Notes under the pieces: model-generated
Seen by the model: only the letters and a program-made list of their open reading frames with translations
Told to the model about the DNA's origin: nothing
The model's database searches: none
NCBI GenBank assembly: GCA_049514435.1
Contig: JBEKVB010000001.1
Span: 372,001 to 436,000, forward strand
DNA: 64,000 nucleotides
Direction: 5' to 3'
Source of the DNA: UBA4810 sp002479215
GTDB taxonomy: Bacteria; Desulfobacterota; Syntrophia; Syntrophales; Smithellaceae
Part shown: positions 1 to 12,018 of the stretch, piece by piece
Position numbering within the stretch: position 1 is the first letter of the stretch
Layout of the letters: each line of letters begins with the position of its first letter
Translations under genes and position numbers: made by a program

Positions 1-209
1 CTTACCTCAGCATTAAAGCTACCCAAGTTGCTCTTTGCGACCGAGTTTTTAAGACTTTGAGAAATAACAATCCCTATTTTCATGGGTGTTTTCTGATTCA
101 CGCATGGGTCTTTGAATTCTGTATTCGGCAGCAACGAAGAATGGTAGGTGCAGGAGCTTGTGAAAAGCAACAATGAAAAAATAGATATATAAATTATAAG
201 CTGTTTCAT
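1..209 (-). CDS. Putative lipoprotein, N-terminal part (runs off left edge)
   Basis: Reading the minus strand from an ATG at 209-207 gives an open frame of 69 codons to the window edge with no stop. It begins with MKQLIIYISIFSLLLFTSSC, a short basic start and a hydrophobic stretch ending in a lipobox-like TSSC, so the mature protein would start at Cys20 and be lipid-anchored. A later segment, MKIGIVISQSLKNS, resembles the opening strand of a periplasmic folded domain, but I recognise no family. A GAGGTGA Shine-Dalgarno-like run lies about 8 bases upstream of the ATG. The 3' part is missing, so function is unknown. Confidence 0.6.
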   Translation of the reverse strand, partial: MKQLIIYISIFSLLLFTSSCTYHSSLLPNTEFKDPCVNQKTPMKIGIVISQSLKNSVAKSNLGSFNAEV

Positions 210-381
210 CACGTATCACCTCACTTAAGTAGCTTAATAAATCGTTATCACGATTTTCATTTAAAATCTATTACATAAACAAATATTTACGTCCTCACAC
301 TTACAGCTTACAGCATACAGCAACATGATATATTGATGCAGCAAATGTTCCTACCAAATAATCCTTCAAATAATTATTTAC

Positions 382-410
382 TTGACTTTACTTTATACTT
401 GTGATAGTTA
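382..410 (+). promoter_or_regulatory. Candidate sigma-70 promoter for the RHH gene
   Basis: TTGACT (382-387) and TAGTTA (405-410) are separated by 17 bases, about 30 bases before the start codon at 444. TTACTT at 388-393 and AAGTAA at 413-418 form a loose inverted pair around the -10 region. That could be an operator for the ribbon-helix-helix protein encoded just downstream. The -10 is weak, so this is tentative. Confidence 0.4.
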
Positions 411-443
411 TTAAGTAAATAAAGATGATAAAGGGGGGTTGCT

Positions 444-830
444 ATGAGGACAATAAGAATTTCAGAGGAGGTTTGGAATGAAATTGCTAAAAAGGGTAAA
501 TTTGGTGAAACGCCAAATGATGTTCTTCGAAGAATTTTTAATCTTACCTCAGAAGTAGCAAATCCTAATGTCTTATTTCATAAGAATAGACCTCTTGACA
601 GAGCAAAAAGAAGAATGTCAGCACGAGTTACAGATGATGGTTATTTAATGATTAGCTTTTTAGGTGGTCAATCAAATAAATGGAAACTCCCATCTAAAAG
701 TGACAAAGATGGAATTAGAAAAGTTAAGAAACTTGCGGTCGAATTTGCAGAAAAAAATGAGGCTTCAACTGGACAAGTAAATGCAGTTATAAAAGCTATG
801 ACAGATGCTGAATATTGGACGACAAAATAA
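444..830 (+). CDS. Small protein with ribbon-helix-helix-like N-terminus
   Basis: This is a 128-residue protein. The first 35 residues (MRTIRISEEVWNEIAKKG followed by ETPNDVLRRIFNL) fit a ribbon-helix-helix DNA-binding fold: a short beta strand, a helix with a turn, then a second helix. They recall the N-terminus of SeqA, where a similar strand and a DVLRRML-type helix form the dimer. The rest is basic and of unknown fold. A strong AAGGGGGG ribosome-binding site precedes the ATG. The gene at 852 follows after 21 bases in the same direction, so the two are probably co-transcribed. A regulatory or DNA-binding role is likely, but the target is unknown. Confidence 0.6.
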   Translation: MRTIRISEEVWNEIAKKGKFGETPNDVLRRIFNLTSEVANPNVLFHKNRPLDRAKRRMSARVTDDGYLMISFLGGQSNKWKLPSKSDKDGIRKVKKLAVEFAEKNEASTGQVNAVIKAMTDAEYWTTK

Positions 831-851
831 TAATCGAGAAAGGATTGAATA

Positions 852-1154
852 ATGAACAAATTTCCCCAGTATTTACATAGTGTGATCGGTGGAATGACGA
901 CTGATTATTTCGATTTCTTTTGTAAAGAATGCGGGGAACATATTTATAGTGTTGATTTTTACGGCATTGATAGTGTGGGGGTGCGATTACGTTCGATATG
1001 TAAGAAATGTGGAAGGGAGTCTATTTTTAAAATTAAAACACATCCCCCGCTAGTGCCAATACAGATGACAGAAAATCGATATGGTAAAGATAGAGGTTAT
1101 AAACTTTATGATGGCCGTAGACTGAAAAAGCATCTAAGAAAAGTGGGCAGTTAG
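852..1154 (+). CDS. Small zinc-ribbon protein, function unknown
   Basis: This 100-residue protein has two CxxC pairs, CKECG near residue 25 and CKKCG near residue 51, spaced as in a zinc ribbon. The C-terminal half is basic (RRLKKHLRK). An AAAGGA ribosome-binding site lies about 8 bases before the ATG. It is the second gene of a probable two-gene unit with the ribbon-helix-helix gene. I recognise no named family, so a nucleic-acid or protein-binding role is only inferred from the zinc ribbon and the basic tail. Confidence 0.55.
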   Translation: MNKFPQYLHSVIGGMTTDYFDFFCKECGEHIYSVDFYGIDSVGVRLRSICKKCGRESIFKIKTHPPLVPIQMTENRYGKDRGYKLYDGRRLKKHLRKVGS

Positions 1155-1251
1155 GTCGATAACCGGGTTAGGTAACGAATCATTACCAATTGTAATGTAG
1201 CATAAAATAGCAATATTAGGGAAATAACATTTCAGGAAGAAGTGATTAAGT

Positions 1252-1376
1252 GCGACCTTGTAAAATGCGTCAGAGGCAAGGCGCGCGAAGCTTTAGGAAT
1301 GAGGCCTACTTTTGTGTAGGTCGCAGTGACTAAAAGCTGCAGCGCAACGCAGAATATGGACTTTTTACGAGGCCGC
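1252..1376. repeat. MITE-like imperfect palindrome, about 125 bp
   Basis: The left end GCGACCTTGTAAAATGCG and the right end (GACTTTTTACGAGGCCGC) are imperfect inverted copies of each other. The dyad continues inward: CCTAAAGCT against CTAAAAGCT, then GTAGGCC against GTAGGTC on either side of a TTTTGT centre near 1310. There is no credible ORF. It lies between the zinc-ribbon gene and the rRNA operon terminator. The form fits a non-autonomous miniature element or a REP-type intergenic repeat. I cannot check copy number elsewhere in the genome. Confidence 0.5.
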
Positions 1377-1377
1377 C

Positions 1378-1412
1378 AAAACAAAAGCCTCGTTGATTTC
1401 TCAACGAGGCTT
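1378..1412 (-). terminator. Intrinsic terminator of the rRNA operon
   Basis: A perfect 12-bp stem AAGCCTCGTTGA with a 4-base loop (1385-1412) is followed on the minus strand by TTGTTTT. It lies about 10 bases beyond the 3' end of 5S rRNA. Confidence 0.9.
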
Positions 1413-1422
1413 CAGGTATTAA

Positions 1423-1538
<116 letters not shown>

Positions 1539-1655
1539 AATATTCCTTATATAATTGCATGACAATGCATATCGCTATGTTGAAAACAAAGCATTATAGT
1601 TAAGTATGAGACCATAATCACGGGCTATAGCCCTCCGCTTATCGCGGGATAATTC

Positions 1656-1708
1656 CACTTGCGCTTTGAGCGTTATCCCGACAAATCGGGATTCGCTCAA
1701 AGCGAGTG
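1656..1708 (-). other. Long hairpin in the 23S-5S spacer
   Basis: CACTTGCGCTTTGAGCG (1656-1672) pairs with CGCTCAAAGCGAGTG (1694-1708), and a second nested stem ATCCCGA/TCGGGAT (1675-1692) caps it. The fold lies between 23S and 5S, so it would be part of the precursor transcript. It may be an RNase processing site or a remnant of a small inserted repeat. Confidence 0.5.
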
Positions 1709-1721
1709 TCATTATAATTAT

Positions 1722-4746
<3,025 letters not shown>

Positions 4747-4812
4747 TAAATAACTATTCAAAAAATATTTTTGCTCAGCTTTTCAACATATTTACTATTT
4801 AATATTTACGAT

Positions 4813-4830
4813 ATGCAATTGTCAAAGAAC
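4813..4830 (-). promoter_or_regulatory. boxA-like antitermination site in the tRNA-23S spacer
   Basis: The minus strand reads GTTCTTTGACAATTGCAT, close to the rrn boxA consensus TGCTCTTTAACAATTT. Such sites recruit NusB/NusE (S10) to keep polymerase from terminating in rRNA operons. A second copy sits in the 16S leader. Confidence 0.65.
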
Positions 4831-4852
4831 AAAACCACCGACTATCCAGCCG

Positions 4853-4894
4853 GTGACTGATTGGTCATACAAAGTTGCATGACCAATCAGTCAC
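4853..4894. other. Perfect 16-bp stem hairpin between tRNA-Ala and 23S
   Basis: GTGACTGATTGGTCAT (4853-4868) is followed by a 10-base loop and its exact reverse complement (4879-4894). It lies in the internal transcribed spacer of the rRNA operon, 12 bases from the 3' end of tRNA-Ala. A perfect stem this long could be an RNase III site or the remnant of an inserted palindromic element. Confidence 0.7.
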
Positions 4895-4906
4895 AGCCTG
4901 CATTAT

Positions 4907-4982
4907 TGGTGGAGGTGAACGGGTTCGAACCGATGACCTCCTGCGTGCAAGGCAGGCGCTCTCCCAACTGAGCTACACCCCC
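4907..4982 (-). tRNA. tRNA-Ala (TGC anticodon)
   Basis: The 76-nt cloverleaf starts GGGGGTGTAGCTCAGTTGG, has the anticodon loop CTTGCAC (TGC), the T loop TTCGAAC and an encoded CCA end. The acceptor stem shows the G3-U70 wobble pair that marks alanine tRNAs. It sits in the 16S-23S spacer beside tRNA-Ile, the common arrangement. Confidence 0.97.
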
Positions 4983-5024
4983 GGGTCTCGAATCCTCACC
5001 ACCGACCAGCTACACGCCCTTAAC

Positions 5025-5101
<77 letters not shown>

Positions 5102-5232
5102 TTTGTCAAATAGACGTACTTATCGGTAGTACAACTCGATAATCAAAAAATAGTGGGAAAGAATTTGCAGGTCTTGACCTAGATGTAAGCTTGTTTGGCG
5201 CCAAGGCGCCTCACTTAAAACTTACTCCTTAG

Positions 5233-6797
<1,565 letters not shown>

Positions 6798-6891
6798 TAA
6801 TCCTAGAAGAAAGATTTCTCTTCCTTTTTTCTCATTTTTCTCGCGTGATTCCAAAAAAATATATAGGACCCACAAATTCATTTTCCCACTA

Positions 6892-6909
6892 TTCAATTTC
6901 CAAAGAGCC
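6892..6909 (-). promoter_or_regulatory. boxA-like antitermination site in the 16S leader
   Basis: The minus strand reads GGCTCTTTGGAAATTGAA, matching the boxA core GCTCTTT-AAATT. It lies about 100 bases before the start of 16S and downstream of the proximal promoter, the usual place for the NusB/S10 loading site. Confidence 0.65.
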
Positions 6910-6928
6910 TTCTTAAAGCGAAGAAATA

Positions 6929-6957
6929 AATCTAAATCAGTTCGATTTATTTGTCAA
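6929..6957 (-). promoter_or_regulatory. Proximal rRNA operon promoter
   Basis: On the minus strand TTGACA (6957-6952) and TAGATT (6934-6929) are separated by exactly 17 bases. Transcription would start near 6922, about 125 bases before mature 16S and before the leader boxA. Confidence 0.75.
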
Positions 6958-7103
6958 GAACAATCACAAAATTTCAAACAACTTTAATGTTCAGTCAGTT
7001 ACAATGAGAAGCATCCGATAACTTAAAGAATTATACTATCGGTGAACTTATTGAAAAATTTCAACTTACTTTTTTAAACGCAACTCTGACGAACAGAGGC
7101 AGA

Positions 7104-7132
7104 CTTCTACCCTCTCTTCTCAATTGTGTCAA
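7104..7132 (-). promoter_or_regulatory. Distal candidate rRNA promoter
   Basis: TTGACA (7132-7127) and TAGAAG (7109-7104) on the minus strand are 17 bases apart. The perfect -35 and correct spacing suggest a second tandem promoter, as is common for rrn operons. The -10 is only a 4/6 match. Confidence 0.5.
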
Positions 7133-7268
7133 GGAAAAAATTCAATTATTTTCATCTAATTAGCAGATAAATTTTTCCCCTTTTCTTACAGGTGTTTGCC
7201 GAGCAGTCCGTATTTTATCTGTAATATAACGAAGGTGATTTGATACGAGAAAACCGGTGTTGAACAGA

Positions 7269-7461
7269 TCAATCCTGTATTTCTATGATTAAATATTTTT
7301 TCTTGCCTTTTCTGACGCGCAATTCTTTACTGGCACCAAAATCGGCAAGAAGAATTTTTTCATCGACTGATTTTACTTGCCGATCATTGATGTAAATGCC
7401 GCCCTGCTCAATCAGGCGTTTGGCTTCGGACATGGATTGTGTCAATCTCGCTTTTGCGCAA
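7269..7461 (-). pseudogene. 3' fragment of a second tyrS (S4 domain only)
   Basis: Translated on the minus strand, this region gives about 63 residues that closely match the C-terminal S4 RNA-binding domain of the intact tyrS at 10674-12002. Shared stretches include AKRLIEQGGIYIN, RQVKSVDEKIL and LRVRKGKKKYLIIEI. The fragment keeps its own TGA stop at 7269-7271. Homology ends abruptly near 7461, at the codon for the Cys of CAKAG. The catalytic Rossmann domain is absent, so it cannot be a synthetase. The residues differ from the intact gene at about one in five positions, so this is not a very recent copy. It is probably the scar of a recombination that placed the rRNA operon here. Confidence 0.85.
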
Positions 7462-7533
7462 CAATCTTATCGTTGAAAATGCTGAGACAGCTTAATACTC
7501 CGACCGTGTCCTGTCATCGCAGTTCTATATCGC

Positions 7534-7568
7534 ATCCGGCTTCCCCAAATTTTTCGGGGAAGCCGGAT
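7534..7568. other. Hairpin, 13-bp perfect stem
   Basis: ATCCGGCTTCCCC and GGGGAAGCCGGAT flank a 9-base loop. Neither side has a T-tract, so it is a weak terminator candidate. It may mark the end of the tyrS-fragment segment. Confidence 0.5.
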
Positions 7569-7651
7569 AAATCATGAACAACAATATTGTCCTCATCGTA
7601 GCGACATCTAGTTTTTTCACGTGGTCGTCCCAAGAATAGTTATTTACACAC

Positions 7652-7696
7652 AAAAAGACCTGGGCTGTTGATTATAATATTTAGCCCAGGTCTTTT
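7652..7696 (-). terminator. Terminator of the MFS/CoA-transferase operon
   Basis: AAAAGACCTGGGCT (7696-7683) pairs with AGCCCAGGTCTTT across a 16-base loop and is followed on the minus strand by TTTTTG. It lies 11 bases past the stop codon of the CoA-transferase gene. Confidence 0.85.
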
Positions 7697-7706
7697 CATA
7701 ATTACC

Positions 7707-9050
7707 TTACACAATCTTGTTGCTCTTCCGCCAGATTCCTTTTGCTTCGGCAGCTTTGACGAGTTCGTCCTGAAAATCGGGGTGAGCGATGGAAATAAGG
7801 TCTTCCGCAATACCCCATGACGATTTTCCCTTGAGACAAACCTTGCCGTATTCCGTGATTATGTAAAAGGCCCAAGCCCGGGGAACCGAAACAATACCCT
7901 GCACATTGGGAACGATCCTTGACAAGATCTTGTCGCCGACCTGGCGGGTCGACCGCAGACAGATGAAGGCCTTTCCTCCCTTCGACTTGGCCGCACCGAC
8001 GACAAAATCACCTTGTCCACCCGAACCGGAGACATGCTTGTCGCCGATTGCTTCCGAAGCAGTTTGGCCGTACAAATCCACTTGGAGAGCGTTGTTAATA
8101 CTGATCATGTTATCATTACGGGCAATATGTTCTGCCGTATTCGTATAATCGACGGGATAACTCGCACAAACAGGATTGTCGTCAAGAAATTCATAAAGTT
8201 CCGGTGTCCCCATGGCAAAGGTATAGATCATCTTGTTTCTGTCGGTATATTTATACCGTCCGGTAATCTTGCCTTTATCATAAAGGTCTACGAAGGCATC
8301 ACACATCATCTCGCTGTGCATTCCCAGATCTTTGAGATCAGATTCGGCAATAAGGCTACCAACTGTATTGGGAAGCCCTCCTATACCCAACTGCAGGCAA
8401 GCGCCGTCGTGAATTTCTTCAATGATCAGCTGGGCCATCTTTACCTCTTCCGGTGATGCTTTTGGTTTGGGAACAACGATCATCGGCGTCTTTTCAGCTT
8501 CAACAATGTAATCGACATCGGAGATATGGATATTTTCGCTGTGGCCGCCAAGACATTTGGGAACACCTTCGTTAGTCTCCACAATCACAATATCCGCAAC
8601 CTCCGTGGTGGCCTTGATGTAGGAATTGGAAGTTCCGAAATTGAAGAGTCCGTTGTTGTCCATTGGTGTCGTTTTGATCATCGCGACATTTGGTTTGGGA
8701 GAAAAGCCGTTGCGAAGCCGCCAGGGCTGCTCGTGATAATTCGCTGGTATGAAAAAAGCCAGCCCCTGTTTGGCCAGGTTTCGGTCACTCTTACTGTAGA
8801 AGGTACTGTTATATGTAAATGTCTTCCTTTGCGGATCGCATGCAGCTGCCTGAATCGAATGCATTCCGTTGGACAGGGAAATCTTCACGTCGGTTATTTC
8901 GCCGACCCGCTTGGCAAGGGCACTATCCAAGGTTACTGGTGTCATTGCAAAATGGCTATAATAAATCCAATCCCCCGATTTTACAACCTTCACCGCTTCA
9001 TCAGCTGTTCTGAGTTTATTTCTGTGTTGATCCCAAATGGTTTTTCTCAT
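7707..9050 (-). CDS. Acetyl-CoA hydrolase/CoA-transferase family protein
   Basis: This 447-residue enzyme belongs to the family of 4-hydroxybutyrate and butyryl-CoA:acetate CoA-transferases, which move CoA between an acyl-CoA and a free acid through a glutamyl-CoA intermediate. The catalytic Glu is E247 in LGMHSEMMCDAFVDLYDKG. The C-terminal half carries GSGGQGDFVVGA, typical of the AcetylCoA_hyd_C domain. Length is normal for the family. It follows the MFS transporter gene by 17 bases with a GGAAGGGG ribosome-binding site, so the pair probably imports an organic acid and activates it. The exact acid cannot be told from sequence. A strong terminator follows. Confidence 0.9.
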   Translation of the reverse strand: MRKTIWDQHRNKLRTADEAVKVVKSGDWIYYSHFAMTPVTLDSALAKRVGEITDVKISLSNGMHSIQAAACDPQRKTFTYNSTFYSKSDRNLAKQGLAFFIPANYHEQPWRLRNGFSPKPNVAMIKTTPMDNNGLFNFGTSNSYIKATTEVADIVIVETNEGVPKCLGGHSENIHISDVDYIVEAEKTPMIVVPKPKASPEEVKMAQLIIEEIHDGACLQLGIGGLPNTVGSLIAESDLKDLGMHSEMMCDAFVDLYDKGKITGRYKYTDRNKMIYTFAMGTPELYEFLDDNPVCASYPVDYTNTAEHIARNDNMISINNALQVDLYGQTASEAIGDKHVSGSGGQGDFVVGAAKSKGGKAFICLRSTRQVGDKILSRIVPNVQGIVSVPRAWAFYIITEYGKVCLKGKSSWGIAEDLISIAHPDFQDELVKAAEAKGIWRKSNKIV

Positions 9051-9067
9051 GTTGCTTGCCCCTTCCG

Positions 9068-10312
9068 TTACGCATTTGCTTTGGTTGCCTCACCCGCTTT
9101 GGGATCGAACATTTTTTCACGGATGAATATGCCGGGAACAAGGGCAGTAATCGCATAAGCGATTCCTAGCAGAGCGATTCCCAGGGCAATGGAATAGTTG
9201 GTAGCAGCCCAACCGATCATCAAGGGCGATATGGTCGACCCCAGCCGTCCAACATTATAGGAAGTCGCCATTGCTGTACCCCTAAGATGGGTGGGAAAAC
9301 TTTCACTCATATATGTGGCATTGATGGCATAAGGCGCGCCGTAAAGGAGTCCGAAAACTAAAAGCAGATAGACAACACTGGCCGGGGTTGCAAAATACAT
9401 GATGGTCGGCAGCGCAATGGCCGTTGCCATGCCGGCAAAGACCCACATAAATTTTCGCCCGAAGAAATCTCCCAGATAGCCGGTAATGACTTTCCCCAGG
9501 ATCATGCAAGTATAAGTTGCGGCCAGATACCAGCCCATGTTTTTCAAATTGACGCCCAAATCCTTGACCAGGTAGCTCGGCAGCCAGGTATTGGCCCCAT
9601 AGTAACCGAACTGAAGGCCGATAGAGGTAATACTCCAAAGGATAAAGATCCGTCGTATTGTCTTATCTTTCCAAATCTGGGCATACTCATTGACAGTTTT
9701 TTCAGCCGTACGAACCGCCTGTCGGGCAGCAAACCAGCTGGGCGGATCGGTCACACCGTGGAGCAGCATTAAGCAGATAATGCCCGGGAAAATTGCCAAG
9801 ATGAAAAGAGGCCGCCAGCCAAAACTGGGTAGGATATAAGACGCGAAAATGGCAGCAATGACATATCCGATAGACCATCCTGCCTGAAGCGTGCCCAGGA
9901 CCGTTGTCCGAATTCTAGTCGGTACGTATTCGGAGGCAAGAAGACTGCCGATGCTATAAACAGCCCCAATACCGAAGCCGGAGATAAAACGCATGACGGC
10001 AATTTGCCAATACGATTGACAAAAACCAATTGCTGCCGTGCATACGGAGAATGTTACAACAGCCCACCATGTGACGCGAACCCTGCCAATCCGATCAGCA
10101 AGCCAACCAGCGCCGATTCCCCCGACACCCATGCCGATCAGGGTATAAGTGCTCAATGCTCCGGCCAGGATAGGTGAAATCTGCATATCTTTCATGATGC
10201 TGGGCAAAGATAAGGCCAGTACTTGAAGATCCAGCCCGTCCACAATCAGGGCAAAAGCAACTGCGATTGCAACCCTGATGCCCTTTTTGTCCATTTTGTC
10301 TGTTGTAGTCAT
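9068..10312 (-). CDS. MFS transporter, aromatic-acid/H+ symporter-like
   Basis: This is a 414-residue membrane protein with about 12 hydrophobic segments and the MFS loop motif GWLADRIGRVRVT between TM2 and TM3. The beginning (VDGLDLQVLALSLPSIMKDM) and FGIGAVYSIGSLLASEYVP resemble the AAHS group that takes up aromatic or other organic acids with protons. The ribosome-binding site AAGGAGGGGG is very strong. The CoA-transferase follows in the same operon, which suggests that the imported substrate is a carboxylic acid then converted to its CoA ester. Substrate identity is inference. Confidence 0.85.
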   Translation of the reverse strand: MTTTDKMDKKGIRVAIAVAFALIVDGLDLQVLALSLPSIMKDMQISPILAGALSTYTLIGMGVGGIGAGWLADRIGRVRVTWWAVVTFSVCTAAIGFCQSYWQIAVMRFISGFGIGAVYSIGSLLASEYVPTRIRTTVLGTLQAGWSIGYVIAAIFASYILPSFGWRPLFILAIFPGIICLMLLHGVTDPPSWFAARQAVRTAEKTVNEYAQIWKDKTIRRIFILWSITSIGLQFGYYGANTWLPSYLVKDLGVNLKNMGWYLAATYTCMILGKVITGYLGDFFGRKFMWVFAGMATAIALPTIMYFATPASVVYLLLVFGLLYGAPYAINATYMSESFPTHLRGTAMATSYNVGRLGSTISPLMIGWAATNYSIALGIALLGIAYAITALVPGIFIREKMFDPKAGEATKANA

Positions 10313-10673
10313 TTCTTCCCCCTCCTTAAGTATTTATTTTTTAAAACATTTATAATGGCCCCCATTAATAAAAAAATACTGTTGTGACACTTATACCACA
10401 CATTTTCCACGCCTCGACGAAAAACAGCATCAGTTTCTGTGTTCGGAATAATCAAACAATCTTGCTATTTTTTCATCATATATTAATTGGATCATATTCA
10501 AGTTCCTCAACAATTCTTTATGAGTATAAACCTGAATCTGAATACTTTAGAAAAAGCAGAGAGATAAAAATATACTTAATAAAAATATACTTAATAATAA
10601 TATGTCAATGTTTTTTATTAATAGTCATTAAAAGACATCCCCCCCCAATTAATTTGAAAGGTCCATATCGCTG
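10313..10673. other. Intergenic region with a short tandem repeat
   Basis: The 361 bases between the MFS gene and the tyrS stop are AT-rich and contain no credible gene. The only clear structure is a 15-bp unit (AAAAATATACTTAAT) repeated twice head to tail at 10566-10595. The open frame on the plus strand at 10384-10800 overlaps tyrS and has no ribosome-binding site, so I discount it. Confidence 0.6.
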
Positions 10674-12002
10674 TCAGTTCATTATCTCGATGATTAAGTA
10701 TTTCTTCTTTCCTTTGCGGACGCGCAGTTCATTGCCACCGGCAAAATCGGCCGTAAGAATTTTTTCATCAACTGATTTTACTTGCCGCTCGTTGATGTAA
10801 ATGCCGCCCTGTTCAATGAGACGTTTGGTCTCGGATATGGATTGTGTCAATCCTGCTTTAGCGCAGGTCGAAGAAATGAGGATACCGGCCTCCAAATCTT
10901 TTCGGGAGACTTTATAGTGAGGAATAGCCCTAATTACGCTCGCGTCGAAGGAGGATGTAGCTCCGATGGATTCCGATATAGATGCATACACTTCCCGCGG
11001 TATGGTACTGAAGGGAAACAGGTCAGTATCCACCGGATGCGAATGAAAAGCTTCCATTGATGCACGGCAGGCGGCTTCGGCGGCTTGTGCTCCATGCGTA
11101 ATTCGAGTCGCTTCAAAAGCAAGCACCGCTTTCGCCATATTTAATTGAGCATCGGTAAGCTTCTTGACAACACTTATTTCTTCCAATGGCAAGAAGGTAA
11201 AAAGTTTGAGAAACCTTTCCACATCGGCATCATCACAATTCACCCAGTACTGGTAATATTCATAAGGCTTGGTAAGAGTTCCATCGAGCCAGATTGTTTC
11301 CTTTTCAGTCTTCCCCATTTTGTGACCCAACGAAGTTGTAATCAGAGGGAAAGTTACGGCATGGGCATCTTTACCAGCAATCTTGCGGATTAACTCCGTT
11401 CCCGCCAGCATATTGCCCCATTGGTCATTACCGCCCATCTGCAGGGCACAACTGTAATTCTGGAACAAATGTAAAAAATCGTAAGCCTGCAGGACCATGT
11501 AATTAAATTCGATAAAGTTCAGCCCTTTTTCCAGACGAATTTTATAACTTTCCGCCGCCAGCATCCGATTAACGCTAAAATGCCGACCCACATCTCTCAA
11601 AAATTCAATATAGTTAATTTTTGTCAGCCAATCGGCATTGTTGAGTAACAACGCTTTTTTATCCGAAAAATCGAGGTATTGAGAAAGCTGTTTCCCAAGA
11701 CACTGGGCATTGTAGTCAATTTGATCTCTCGTGAGAACCTGGCGCATTTCGGTCTTACCGCTGGGATCGCCGATGAGGCCAGTACCACCGCCAACAAGGG
11801 CAATTGGCTTGTTTCCATTTGCCTGCATATGCGCCAGAGCCATGATGGGTACCAAACTCCCGATGTGCAAACTAGTAGCAGTAGGATCAAAGCCGATATA
11901 GCAGGTAACTCTGCCTGCTGCGAAAAGCTTTTTGATTAGATCTTCATCTGTTACCTGCTCAATAAAGCCTCTTTCCTTTAGAATATCGTAAGCGCTTTTC
12001 AT
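10674..12002 (-). CDS. tyrS: Tyrosyl-tRNA synthetase
   Basis: This 442-residue protein charges tRNA-Tyr with tyrosine. It has the class I HIGH signature as HIGS (near residue 47) after YIGFDPTATSL, the substrate-pocket motif GGNDQWGNM, and the KMSKS-type loop as KMGKTEKET. The last 65 residues are an S4 RNA-binding domain. It starts 16 bases after the ymdB stop, so the synthetase is the last gene of the rny-ymdB-tyrS unit. A diverged copy of its S4 domain alone is found at 7269-7461. Confidence 0.97.
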   Translation of the reverse strand: MKSAYDILKERGFIEQVTDEDLIKKLFAAGRVTCYIGFDPTATSLHIGSLVPIMALAHMQANGNKPIALVGGGTGLIGDPSGKTEMRQVLTRDQIDYNAQCLGKQLSQYLDFSDKKALLLNNADWLTKINYIEFLRDVGRHFSVNRMLAAESYKIRLEKGLNFIEFNYMVLQAYDFLHLFQNYSCALQMGGNDQWGNMLAGTELIRKIAGKDAHAVTFPLITTSLGHKMGKTEKETIWLDGTLTKPYEYYQYWVNCDDADVERFLKLFTFLPLEEISVVKKLTDAQLNMAKAVLAFEATRITHGAQAAEAACRASMEAFHSHPVDTDLFPFSTIPREVYASISESIGATSSFDASVIRAIPHYKVSRKDLEAGILISSTCAKAGLTQSISETKRLIEQGGIYINERQVKSVDEKILTADFAGGNELRVRKGKKKYLIIEIMN

Positions 12003-12018
12003 CTAAATATGCCTCTGC

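Larger units (their letters stand above)
6798..7268. other. rRNA operon leader and upstream region
   Basis: This 471-base stretch has no gene. It holds the 16S leader with a boxA-like site and at least two candidate promoters described separately. An additional TATAAT (7035-7030, minus) has no good -35 partner. The stretch is AT-rich, as expected upstream of rRNA promoters. Confidence 0.6.

Noticed and set aside
7534..7568. Hairpin considered as an intrinsic terminator
   Set aside because: No T-tract follows on either strand, and a proper terminator with T-run lies at 7652-7696. Kept only as a hairpin.
8013..9158. Plus-strand frames of 147 and 210 codons opposite the CoA-transferase gene
   Set aside because: They are antisense shadows of a well-supported enzyme gene and show low-complexity, family-free translations.
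10566..10595. Tandem 15-bp repeat as a CRISPR start
   Set aside because: Two head-to-tail AT-rich units with no spacers. No CRISPR array or cas genes were seen anywhere in the window.
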